Source of the DNA: an uncultured Trueperaceae bacterium
GTDB lineage: Bacteria; Deinococcota; Deinococci; Deinococcales; Trueperaceae
Direction of reading: 5' to 3'
Assembly (NCBI GenBank): GCA_937911855.1
Contig: CALDPK010000107.1
Coordinates: forward strand, 1 to 12,877
Length of the DNA stretch: 12,877 nt
Numbering within the stretch: the stretch's first letter is position 1; every line of letters starts with the position of its first letter. The translations under genes and the position numbers were made by a program. A model generated the notes under the pieces. It saw only the letters and a list, made by a program, of their open reading frames with translations, had not been told where the DNA came from and ran no database searches. Below, piece by piece: positions 5,220 through 12,692 of the stretch.

Positions 5220-7121
5220 GTGGCAACATCGAAACTACCTTCGTCAGGCTCGCGGCTGCTTGACCAGATCGAATCACCTGCTGACGTAAAGAAACTGGAA
5301 CGCAGGCAGCTGGGGCAGCTGGCCGAGGAACTGCGCGCCGAAGTCATCCGCGTCTGCGCGATCGGCGGCGGCCACCTGGCCTCCAGCCTCGGCGCCGTTG
5401 AGCTGACCGTCGCCCTCCATTACCTCTTCGACTCATCAGTCGACCGGCTTGTGTGGGACGTGGGCCACCAGACCTACGCGCACAAGATCCTCACCGGCAG
5501 GCGCGACCGCATCGACAGCATCCGCAAACCCGGCGGCCTGGCCGGCTTCACCACCTCCAGCGAGTCACCGCACGACGCCCTGACCGTCGGCCACGCCAGC
5601 ACCAGCCTCGCGGCGTCGCTGGGCATGGCACTCGCCCGTGACGCCAGGCGGCAGACATATGAAGTGATCCCCATCATCGGCGACGGCGCCCTGACTGGCG
5701 GGATGGCGCTCGCGGCGCTCAACCAGATCGGTCACCTGGGTTCACGAGTGCTGATAGTTCTGAACGACAACGAGATGTCGATCAGCGAGAACGTCGGCGG
5801 CCTCAACCGTTACATGAGCCAGCTGCAGGTGCAGCCGTGGTTCCAGCGTGCGGAGGAGAGCGGCAAGAAAGCGCTCAGCGGCATCTGGGAACCGCTCGCT
5901 GACCTGACGACCCGCGCCAAGGAAGCCGGCCGGCGCTTCTTCGACCCGGCCAGCGCCAACCCGTTTCACGCCATGGGCGTGCGTTACGTGGGACCTGTCG
6001 ACGGTCACGACATCGACCAGCTCATCTACTACCTTGGCAAGATCCAGCACCTGGACGGACCGACGATGCTGCACATCGTCACCAAGAAGGGCAAGGGCTA
6101 CAAGATCGCCGAGAGTGACCCCATCTACTGGCACGGCCCCGGCGGTTTCGACCCGGAGAAGCCGCAGGCGGTCAAGAAAGGCTACCAGTGGTCCACCGCT
6201 TTCGGTGACGCCGTCAGCGACCTGGTGCCGTTCGACGAGCGCGTCTGGGTCATCACTCCTGCCATGCGCGAAGGCAGCGGCCTGGTCGAGTTCAGCAAGC
6301 GCTTCCCCGGCCGCTACATCGACGTGGGCATAGCCGAGGACGTCGCCGTCACCGTTGCTGCCGGACTGGCGCTGCGCGGCGAGAGGCCGATAGTCGCCAT
6401 TTACAGCACGTTCCTGCAGCGGGCTTTCGACCAGGTCATCCACGACGTGGCGATCGAGAACCTGGACGTCATCTTCGCCATCGACAGGGCCGGCCTGGTC
6501 GGCGCCGACGGAGCCACCCACCAGGGTGTGTACGACATCGCTTACCTGCGCAGCATCCCCAACCTGGCCATCGGCATGCCGCGCGACGCAATGGAGATGC
6601 AGAGCATGCTGAAGGAAGCGCTGCGCCTTGGTGGCCCGCGCGCGATCCGCTGGCCGCGCGGCAACGTGACCCCGGCGCTGACCGGCCCGGCCGCCAACTG
6701 GCCGGCCATCGAATGGGGCAGCTGGGAGACGGTCAAGCCCGGCAGCCGCGCGCACATCCTGGCGACGGGCGCGACGGTCGATTACGCACTTGCGGCCGCA
6801 AAGGGCCTGGAAGACGTGGGTGTCATCAACGCGCGCTTCATCAAGCCGCTCGACGAGGCGATGCTGCGCCAGCTGGCCGAGACCAGCGAGCAGCTCATCA
6901 CGGTAGAAGATCACGTGCTGAGCGGCGGTTTCGGCTCGGCGGTGCTGGAGTTCCTGGCGGACATCGGTCAGCGCACCCCGGTCACGCGCCTGGGCATCCG
7001 CGAGCGCCACGTGCCGCACGGCAACCCCGCGGATCAACATGAGGAACTTGGTTACGGACCGCTCGCCATCCGCGCGGAACTGACCAGACTGGGGTTCGCC
7101 TCGGCGCAGCCTGCAGACTGA
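5220..7121 (+). CDS. dxs: 1-deoxy-D-xylulose-5-phosphate synthase
   Basis: DXS condenses pyruvate and glyceraldehyde 3-phosphate to DXP. This is the first step of the MEP isoprenoid pathway and feeds carotenoids and quinones. The 633 residues are full length. The thiamine diphosphate motif runs from G154-D155-G156 to N184 (LNDNEMSIS). Active-site histidines are visible at H52, H83, H125, H305 (WHGPG) and H434 (DGATHQGV), and the catalytic glutamate is E373 (IAEDVAVT). The pyrimidine-domain stretch YSTFLQRAFDQVIHDVA and the C-terminal transketolase domain (LITVEDHVLSGGFGSAVLE) are intact. Numbering and sequence closely follow the D. radiodurans enzyme as I recall it. The start is GTG 5220 behind the extended -10 with no SD, so it probably initiates on a leaderless mRNA. 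The next gene begins 17 bases after the stop. Confidence 0.97.
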   Translation: MATSKLPSSGSRLLDQIESPADVKKLERRQLGQLAEELRAEVIRVCAIGGGHLASSLGAVELTVALHYLFDSSVDRLVWDVGHQTYAHKILTGRRDRIDSIRKPGGLAGFTTSSESPHDALTVGHASTSLAASLGMALARDARRQTYEVIPIIGDGALTGGMALAALNQIGHLGSRVLIVLNDNEMSISENVGGLNRYMSQLQVQPWFQRAEESGKKALSGIWEPLADLTTRAKEAGRRFFDPASANPFHAMGVRYVGPVDGHDIDQLIYYLGKIQHLDGPTMLHIVTKKGKGYKIAESDPIYWHGPGGFDPEKPQAVKKGYQWSTAFGDAVSDLVPFDERVWVITPAMREGSGLVEFSKRFPGRYIDVGIAEDVAVTVAAGLALRGERPIVAIYSTFLQRAFDQVIHDVAIENLDVIFAIDRAGLVGADGATHQGVYDIAYLRSIPNLAIGMPRDAMEMQSMLKEALRLGGPRAIRWPRGNVTPALTGPAANWPAIEWGSWETVKPGSRAHILATGATVDYALAAAKGLEDVGVINARFIKPLDEAMLRQLAETSEQLITVEDHVLSGGFGSAVLEFLADIGQRTPVTRLGIRERHVPHGNPADQHEELGYGPLAIRAELTRLGFASAQPAD

Positions 7122-7126
7122 GCAGC

Positions 7127-7132
7127 TAAACT
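7127..7132 (+). promoter_or_regulatory. Candidate -10 box for a leaderless transcript of the membrane-protein gene
   Basis: TAAACT fits TANNNT and is followed by 6 bases and then ATG 7139. No SD is present between the dxs stop (7119-7121) and this ATG. The gene may thus have its own leaderless transcript in addition to read-through from dxs. A -35 would lie inside the end of dxs and none is obvious. Confidence 0.4.
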
Positions 7133-7138
7133 GCACTC

Positions 7139-7687
7139 ATGAATGAATGGGCGCTGCTGATTGTCACCGGCCTGCTCGGTCTGGCCCTGCTGTTCGCCGG
7201 TTATCCGCTGTTCAGGCTCCTGCTCGTGGTCACGGGGGCATTCTTCGGCTTCCTGTACGGCCCGGAACTGCTGTTTGTGTTCGGGGTGCAGCCGGAGCCG
7301 TGGCTTGTCTGGCTCACCGCTGCCGTGGTGGCCATCCTGGTCGCGCTGCTCGCCTGGCAGCTGTTCGGCATGGCACTTTTCCTGTGGGGTTTCTTCGCGG
7401 GTTACGGGTTGGGGCTGTCACTCATCGACAACGTGTTCATCGCACTGGGTGCCGGCCTCGTAGTGGCACTGCTGGCGCTGGCGCTGGGCCGCCTGGCCAT
7501 CATCATCCTGACCGCCCTGGTCGGGGCGTGGCTGCTCGTCAACCTGACGCTGCAGTTAATCGGTGCCGACTGGCCGCTCCCAGTCGGCGACGTCATGCTG
7601 GCGCCCTGGGGTTACGGCGCCGTTATCGTGGTGACGCTCGTCGGTATCTTCAGCCAGCTCAGGGTGTGGCCGGAGCGGCGTTACTGA
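7139..7687 (+). CDS. Seven-helix membrane protein resembling TMEM198/DUF4203
   Basis: The 182-residue product is almost entirely hydrophobic. I count seven likely membrane segments at about residues 4-21, 24-41, 55-75, 77-95, 98-116, 118-141 and 157-174. Internal similarity is visible: GYPLFRLLLVVTGAFFGFLYG (21-41) resembles the QLFGMALFLWGFFAGYGLG stretch (74-92), both being an aromatic-rich start plus a G-x-x-x-G type helix. This repeated pattern is what I associate with the TM7S3/TMEM198-like (DUF4203) family, whose bacterial role is unknown. It follows dxs by 17 bases. The start at ATG 7139 has no SD. Its last 132 bases overlap the aminotransferase frame on the other strand. Substrate or partner cannot be inferred. 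Confidence 0.85.
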   Translation: MNEWALLIVTGLLGLALLFAGYPLFRLLLVVTGAFFGFLYGPELLFVFGVQPEPWLVWLTAAVVAILVALLAWQLFGMALFLWGFFAGYGLGLSLIDNVFIALGAGLVVALLALALGRLAIIILTALVGAWLLVNLTLQLIGADWPLPVGDVMLAPWGYGAVIVVTLVGIFSQLRVWPERRY

Positions 7688-8887
7688 CAGCGCCCGTTCC
7701 AGGATCGGCCTGAGCCGCTGCGCCATCATCAGCATGTGCTCGCCCTGCAGGGTGGGATGAACCAGGAACATCAGGCTTGAGTCACTGAGTTCGCGCGCCA
7801 CCTTCTGCACCGGCTGCTCGCCCAGTGACTCGAAGGCGCGTTCCAGGTAGATCTCGCCGCCGGTACCGGTGAAGAGCGGCACGCCTGCGGCGCCTGCTTC
7901 CTCCAGGATGCGCTGCCGGTCCCAGCCGGGTGCCAGCCGGGCCAGGTCAAGGTAGGCGTAAAGCTTGTAGTAGGCGTGACCCAGACCGCGCTTCGGCGTG
8001 GGTATCCGCAGGCCCGGGATGTCTGACAGTTCGGCGGCCAGCAGGCGCGCGTTGCGGCGGCGCTGCATGAGCCATTCCGGCAGTTTGCGCAGCTGCACGC
8101 GGCCTACTGCCGACTGCATCTCGGACAGGCGCATGTTGGTGCCGAAGCTGTGCGTCAGGAAGCGGTAGCCGGGCGGATGGTCCTGCGAGTGCACCGCGTC
8201 CCAGTCCTTGCCGTGATCCCGGAAGGCCCACGCGCGTTTCCAGGCGGCCTCATCGTTCAGGGTTAGCATGCCGCCCTCGCCGCCGGTGGTCATGATCTTG
8301 TCCTGGCAGAACGAGAACGCGCCGGCATGGCCGATCGAGCCGACCACGCGGCCGCGGTACCTGGCGCCGTGCGCCTGGGCGCAGTCCTCTATGACCTTCA
8401 GGCCGTACTCATCGGCCAGTTCCATGATCGGATCCATGTCTGCCGGCCAGCCCGCCAGGTGGACGACGATTATCGCCTTCGTCCTGGCAGTGATGACCTT
8501 GCGGATGGTTTCAGCGGTGATGTTGCCGCTGTCGGGGTCCACGTCCGCGAACACCGGCACGCCGCCCCTGGTCACGACAGCGCTGGCTGTTGCCACGAAC
8601 GTCCGTGGGGTAGTGATGACCTCGTCGCCGGCGCCGACGCCCAGGGCGTAGAGGGCAAGCTCGAGGGCGACCGTGCCGTTCGCGAGCGCCAGCGCGTGCC
8701 GGCTGCCGACGTAAGCTGCGAACTCGCGTTCGAACTCCCGGCCTTCGCTGCCCGTCCAGTAGTTCACCCGCCCGGAGGCCAGAACCTCGTAGACGGCCTT
8801 CTGTTCGGCGGTGCCGAAGCTGGGCCATTGGGGCAGGTAGGTCGGGATGCCGTTCAGGCCGATGCGGATGCCGGGCTTGTTCGCCAT
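7556..8887 (-). CDS. DegT/DnrJ/EryC1/StrS family sugar aminotransferase
   Basis: This is a PLP-dependent fold-type I enzyme that normally aminates a nucleotide-linked keto-sugar for surface glycan synthesis. Visible features are NGTVALELAL (residues 70-79, cofactor phosphate region), IEDCAQAHGA (166-175, D168 for the pyridine nitrogen) and FSFCQDKIMTTGGEGGM (191-207), with K197 as the PLP lysine. The usual core ends near residue 400 (QRLRPILERAL). The frame then continues about 43 residues, to a TAA at 7556-7558, through DNA that codes for the membrane protein on the other strand. That tail is arginine-, histidine- and proline-rich and looks like read-through. It starts at ATG 8887, 43 bases after the flippase stop on the same strand, so the two are probably co-transcribed. 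No SD is obvious. Exact sugar substrate is not predictable. Confidence 0.92.
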   Translation of the reverse strand: MANKPGIRIGLNGIPTYLPQWPSFGTAEQKAVYEVLASGRVNYWTGSEGREFEREFAAYVGSRHALALANGTVALELALYALGVGAGDEVITTPRTFVATASAVVTRGGVPVFADVDPDSGNITAETIRKVITARTKAIIVVHLAGWPADMDPIMELADEYGLKVIEDCAQAHGARYRGRVVGSIGHAGAFSFCQDKIMTTGGEGGMLTLNDEAAWKRAWAFRDHGKDWDAVHSQDHPPGYRFLTHSFGTNMRLSEMQSAVGRVQLRKLPEWLMQRRRNARLLAAELSDIPGLRIPTPKRGLGHAYYKLYAYLDLARLAPGWDRQRILEEAGAAGVPLFTGTGGEIYLERAFESLGEQPVQKVARELSDSSLMFLVHPTLQGEHMLMMAQRLRPILERALSVTPLRPHPELAEDTDERHHDNGAVTPGRQHDVADWERPVGTD

Positions 8888-8930
8888 GTGCCAAGTATGC
8901 GGCGGGCCGGCTGATATGCCTGTGCAGGCG

Positions 8931-10346
8931 TCACACCAGCCCGAACCGCTTCAGAAGCGTGCCGCGCAGCCGGGGCAGCAGCAGGGCCAGCACCAGCGCG
9001 TAGAGCAGTGCTGCAGCCAGGACGGTCGCCAGCAGACTCAAGAGACCATTTGGTGTGGGCAGGAGCCAGAGCAGCCCGGCCATCGCCCCTGTCGCCACGG
9101 CAGGCCAGGCGTGCTCGAGGCGCGGGGCGGGCAACTGGAACGAGCGCCTGACCAGGATCAGGCTGAGCAGCAGCGCGATCAGGTACACCGCGACTGTGGA
9201 CCAGACAGCTCCGGATATGCCGAAGCGCGGAATGAGCAGCACGTTGAGTGCGACGTTCAGGCCGGCCGCAACGAGCATGACCCATGCCTGCAGGCGCGTC
9301 TGGCCGCCAAGCTGGAAGCCCAGGTCGACGAAGTAGGCCTTGATTCCCGCCAGGAGGGCAGCGAGGGCGATCCAGGGGATCACCGCGGCTGCTGCCTGCG
9401 TGAAATCAGCTCCCACGACGACTTTGGCGATCGGTCCGGCCAGCATCATCAGGCCGGCAGTTGCGGGCAGGCCGACGGCCAGCAGCAAAAGCAGCGTATC
9501 GCTCAGCTGTTTGCGGGCGGCCGCTGCACCGTTAAGTTCAAGGGCACGTACGGTCAGGGGATAGGCGGCCAGGTTGACTATCGTGAGGAGCATGGTCACC
9601 GAGAAACTGGCCAGGTCGTAACCGGCCGCGTAAAGCCCGGTGGCGCCGGTATCCAGGTACCAGCCGAGCAGGAAACGGTCGGAACTGGTGACGATGAAAC
9701 CCAGCGCGAACGTGATGGTCAGCGGCAGTCCGTAGCGGCTGAGCCTGCGCAGCATGACCGGATCCAGCTGCAGCCCTCTTAAGTTCCAGTCGCGTCCTTC
9801 CCGCAGCAGCATGTAACTGGCGGCGGTGCCAAGTGCCAGGCCGATGAGCAGCCCGGGCGCGGCCCACAGCCACGCGAACAGGGCGCCCACGCCCAGTGAC
9901 AGCAGCGCGCGCAGCAGGGCCAGCCGGCCGTAACGGCCTGGCTGCAGGCGACTGCGGACCAGCTCCAGATTGAGCTCGAACCAGCCTTGCGCCAGGAACA
10001 GCAGCAGCCCGCCCAGCAGCAGGCCTGCCGGTACCGGCACAGCAGGGAAGGCGATGGCAAGCAGCGTCAGGGCGGCAGTGGTCGCGGCGACCAGCAGCCA
10101 GACGCTGCGGATGACCTGCAGCAGGTTGCCGGCAGAAGCCTGCGCCTGCGGCAGGAACCTGAGCAGGCCCAGCCTGAGCCATTGGATCAGGAGCGCGTCA
10201 AGCAGTGCGACAGTTGCGATGGCCAGGCTGTACTCGCCGTACGAATCCGGCTGCAGCAGCCGCGTGTAAACAGCGATTGCCAGGAAATTGATGACCCCCG
10301 GCAGTCCACGCGCCAGCGCGTAGACCAGCGAGTGGTCAAGCAGCAA
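8931..10346 (-). CDS. Wzx-type polysaccharide flippase (MOP superfamily)
   Basis: This 471-residue, highly hydrophobic protein has about 12-14 membrane segments. It most likely flips lipid-linked glycan units across the cytoplasmic membrane. The N-terminus, SLVYALARGLPGVINFLAIAVYTRLLQPDSYGEYSLA in two runs, is the hallmark of Wzx/RfbX proteins: a G-rich first helix, then TRLL-P--YGEY. LGFIVTSSDRFLLGWYLD in the middle fits the conserved seventh-helix region (D-R-F-L-L). I place the start at TTG 10346, because the family begins just before this helix. An in-frame ATG at 10409 would add 21 basic residues (MIVTCCLRPSHTRT...) unlike the family and would crowd the divergent gene's start. GGTGG lies 6 bases upstream of TTG 10346 as a weak SD. 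It lies upstream of the aminotransferase in the same direction. Confidence 0.86.
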   Translation of the reverse strand: MLLDHSLVYALARGLPGVINFLAIAVYTRLLQPDSYGEYSLAIATVALLDALLIQWLRLGLLRFLPQAQASAGNLLQVIRSVWLLVAATTAALTLLAIAFPAVPVPAGLLLGGLLLFLAQGWFELNLELVRSRLQPGRYGRLALLRALLSLGVGALFAWLWAAPGLLIGLALGTAASYMLLREGRDWNLRGLQLDPVMLRRLSRYGLPLTITFALGFIVTSSDRFLLGWYLDTGATGLYAAGYDLASFSVTMLLTIVNLAAYPLTVRALELNGAAAARKQLSDTLLLLLAVGLPATAGLMMLAGPIAKVVVGADFTQAAAAVIPWIALAALLAGIKAYFVDLGFQLGGQTRLQAWVMLVAAGLNVALNVLLIPRFGISGAVWSTVAVYLIALLLSLILVRRSFQLPAPRLEHAWPAVATGAMAGLLWLLPTPNGLLSLLATVLAAALLYALVLALLLPRLRGTLLKRFGLV

Positions 10347-10428
10347 GCCGTGCCACCGTAATCTGATTGTTCGCGTGTGTGACGGCCGGAGACAGCACGT
10401 GACGATCATAGGTTATAAGGAACTGTCA
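10347..10428. promoter_or_regulatory. Divergent promoter region between flippase and glycosyltransferase
   Basis: These 82 bases separate two divergent transcripts. On the plus strand TATAAG (10414-10419) lies 9 bases before ATG 10429, and AAGGAA (10417-10422) lies 6 bases before it. The same bases could therefore serve as a -10 for a leaderless message or as an SD for a leadered one. On the minus strand TATGAT (10412 down to 10407) and, nearer the TTG start, TACGGT are candidate -10 boxes. No convincing -35 element at proper spacing was found for either direction. Confidence 0.4.
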
Positions 10429-11517
10429 ATGCCTGCATCCGTACATATCGCCCTGTTCGTCCCTGACCTGAGCGGTGGCGGCGCTGAACGCGTCATGCTC
10501 AATCTTGCCCACGGATTCGTGGAACGTGGCATCAACACCGACCTGGTGCTCCTCAATGCCGAGGGTCCATATAAGGACAAGGTCGATGAACGAATCAACA
10601 TCCATGACCTGGGAGTCGCGCGCGCTGCCGGCAGCATCGGCCCGCTCGTCCACTACCTGCGCCATCAGCAGCCTGACGCGCTCATCTCGGCGCTCGGCCA
10701 GACGAACCTGGCGGCCCTGCTGGCCAAACGACTGTCCACCACACGCATCCCGATACTTGTCACCGAACACCAGTCGTTCCAACCTGGTCGCGAGACGGGT
10801 TTCAGGCAGCGGATATTCCCGCGGCTGGCCCGCTGGCTGTATCCATCCGGCAAGGTCGTGGCAGTGTCTGAAGGCGTGGCCGACACCATGGCTCAGGTCA
10901 TCGGCCTGCCGCGCCAGGACATCACCGTCATTCCGAACCCGGTGCTGACCGACGATCTGCAATCGCTGGCCGCCGAGCCCCTGCCGATGGGCGTGCGCAG
11001 ACCGTACGTGCTGGGCATGGGCCGGCTCACCGCGCAGAAGAACTTCCCGCTGCTGCTCGACGCCTTCCGGCGTATGGCAGAACAGAGACCAGACCTGAAC
11101 CTGGTCATCCTGGGCGACGGACCCGACCGATCGGCACTTGAAGCTGGGGTGCGCGAGCTGGGCCTGCAGGAGCGCGTGAGCCTGCCCGGTTTCCAGGCCA
11201 ACCCTTACCCCTGGCTTAAAGGTGCGGCTGCGTTCGCGCTGTCTTCGGACTGGGAAGGCCTGCCGACTGTGCTGATCGAGGCGCTGGCGCTTGACGTGCC
11301 GGTGGTGGCGACAGACTGCGAAAGCGGCCCGCGCGAGATACTTGGCTCCGGCCGGCTGGGCCGGCTCGTGCCTGTCAACGACGCGCCCGCCCTGGCCGCG
11401 GCACTGCTCGAAGCCGCGGCTGAGACCGGCAACCCGGCCACGCCCGCCGACCTCACCCCGTACACCGTCCGGAGCGCCACTTCGGCGTACCTGCGCGCCC
11501 TGGGCCTGCCCGGATGA
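10429..11517 (+). CDS. GT4-family glycosyltransferase (surface polysaccharide)
   Basis: This 362-residue, GT-B fold retaining glycosyltransferase transfers a sugar from a nucleotide donor, probably at the cytoplasmic membrane face. SGGGAERVMLNLA (residues 15-27) is the N-terminal acceptor-side glycine loop. VTEHQSF (111-117) and AVSEGV (145-150) are typical of the first domain, with IPNPV (168-172) at the hinge. The donor domain has GMGRLTAQKNFPLLLDAF (196-213, phosphate-binding RLTxQKN) and SSDWEGLPTVLIEAL (272-286), giving the E-x7-E pair E276 and E284. The start is ATG 10429 with AAGGAA 6 bases before it. An in-frame GTG at 10375 would add 18 residues without family resemblance and is disfavoured. 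Its TGA overlaps the next ATG. Donor and acceptor are unknown. Confidence 0.93.
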   Translation: MPASVHIALFVPDLSGGGAERVMLNLAHGFVERGINTDLVLLNAEGPYKDKVDERINIHDLGVARAAGSIGPLVHYLRHQQPDALISALGQTNLAALLAKRLSTTRIPILVTEHQSFQPGRETGFRQRIFPRLARWLYPSGKVVAVSEGVADTMAQVIGLPRQDITVIPNPVLTDDLQSLAAEPLPMGVRRPYVLGMGRLTAQKNFPLLLDAFRRMAEQRPDLNLVILGDGPDRSALEAGVRELGLQERVSLPGFQANPYPWLKGAAAFALSSDWEGLPTVLIEALALDVPVVATDCESGPREILGSGRLGRLVPVNDAPALAAALLEAAAETGNPATPADLTPYTVRSATSAYLRALGLPG

Positions 11518-12692
11518 ACCGCCTGGCGCAGATCAGCCTGCTGGTCTTTGCCTTCGTCCTGCCCTGGGAGGACTCGCTGCTGCTGCCCGGCATCGGCAGC
11601 CTGGGTCGGGTCAGCGGACTGCTGCTGCTGGTCTTCGCGCTCCCTTCACTGTTCCGCGGCAACCGGCTGAAACTCAGGCTGCCCTCGCTGTTCATCATCG
11701 TCATGCTGCTGTTCGTCGTCTGGTCTTCATTGAGCATGTTCTGGAGCCTGGACCCCGGCTCGACGCTCACCCACGCCATGTCCCGCCTGCAGCTGTTCGC
11801 GCTGGCGTTCCTGGTCTGGCAGCTGGTCGACCGGCCGGAACGTGCCGATCCGGTCATGCGCGCCTACGTGCTGGGCTGTTATGTGGCCATCGGCAGCGCC
11901 ATCTTCAACCTGCTCACCGGCACCGAATACGTCTACCAGCGCTACTCAGCCACCGGCACTGATCCGAACGACTTCGCCACCATGCTCGCACTCGGCATCC
12001 CGATGGCCTGGCTGCTGGTGGTCAGGGGCCGCCAGGGCATCTGGTTCTGGCCGATGCTGCTGTACCTGCCGGCGGTGCTGGGCGCGATCCTGCTCACATC
12101 ATCCCGCGGCGGCGCCATCGTCACCCTGCTCGCGCTGCTTGTCGTCCCGCTCACGATGCGGCACCTGGACGTGCCGCGCCGCCTGGCGTTCTGGTTCATG
12201 GTCGGCGTCGGCGGCCTGGGCGCCATTTACGCAGCCCCGCTGGTCATCGATACCGTTCAGGGCAGCATCCAGCGCCTCTCGAGCACCGCCAGCGAGGTCG
12301 CGTCGGGTACGCTCAACGAACGGGCCGACATCTGGGACGCCGGCTTCAGGCTGCTCGAGGACAACACCATGCTCGGGGTGGGAGCAGGTGCGTTCGAACA
12401 GTCGGTGACCCCCTACGCCGGCCTGCCGAAGATCGCGCACAACACTTACATCTCGGTGCTGGTGGAACTGGGCCCGCTCGGGCTGCTGCTGTTCGTCAGC
12501 GCCCTGCTGGCGGCCGCCCTGCCGCTGCTCAGGCTGCCCGGACCGGAACGGGCGATCCTGCTCGTGCTGGGCGTCACCCTGGCTGTAGCGCTGGTGCCGC
12601 TGACGTGGGAGATCCGCAAGGTCACCTGGTTCGTACTGGTTCTGGCCACCGCGTTCGGAACCACTGTCATCGGAAAGCCAGCCCGCGCATGA
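11514..12692 (+). CDS. O-antigen ligase / Wzy-like polymerase family membrane protein
   Basis: This 392-residue polytopic membrane protein has about 10-12 hydrophobic segments and the layout of the O-antigen ligase (Wzy_C/WaaL) family. These enzymes polymerise glycan repeats or transfer them to an acceptor at the outer face of the membrane. LLTSSRGGAIVTLLAL (193-208) is the conserved S-R-G-G helix. A large periplasmic loop follows, with RLSSTASEV (254-262), LNERADIWDAGF (267-278, the R-x-x-x-W/RADIW motif) and GVGAGAFEQ (288-296). HNTYISVLVELGPLGLLLF (309-327) is the usual H-N-x-Y/F...E-x-G-x-x-G signature. The sequence does not distinguish ligase from polymerase; some relatives are protein glycosylation ligases. 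The start is ATG 11514, overlapping the glycosyltransferase stop by 4 bases (ATGA), with a weak SD. The neighbouring transferases and flippase fit a Wzx/Wzy-type pathway. Confidence 0.92.
   Translation: MNRLAQISLLVFAFVLPWEDSLLLPGIGSLGRVSGLLLLVFALPSLFRGNRLKLRLPSLFIIVMLLFVVWSSLSMFWSLDPGSTLTHAMSRLQLFALAFLVWQLVDRPERADPVMRAYVLGCYVAIGSAIFNLLTGTEYVYQRYSATGTDPNDFATMLALGIPMAWLLVVRGRQGIWFWPMLLYLPAVLGAILLTSSRGGAIVTLLALLVVPLTMRHLDVPRRLAFWFMVGVGGLGAIYAAPLVIDTVQGSIQRLSSTASEVASGTLNERADIWDAGFRLLEDNTMLGVGAGAFEQSVTPYAGLPKIAHNTYISVLVELGPLGLLLFVSALLAAALPLLRLPGPERAILLVLGVTLAVALVPLTWEIRKVTWFVLVLATAFGTTVIGKPARA

Noticed and set aside
5742..7136. Long minus-strand open frame of 464 codons opposite dxs.
   Set aside because: It is fully antisense to an unambiguous full-length DXS, with low-complexity R/V/D/A composition and no recognisable motif.
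8847..9782. Long plus-strand open frame of 311 codons opposite the flippase and aminotransferase.
   Set aside because: Its product is very rich in Q, G, R and E, with no domain or membrane pattern. It is the antisense of two well-supported genes, as expected in GC-rich DNA.
10410..10430. TTGACA on the minus strand (10429 to 10424) as a perfect -35 for the flippase.
   Set aside because: The nearest -10-like box (TATGAT) is only about 11-13 bases away, too close for a standard promoter, and no good -10 occurs at 16-18 bases.
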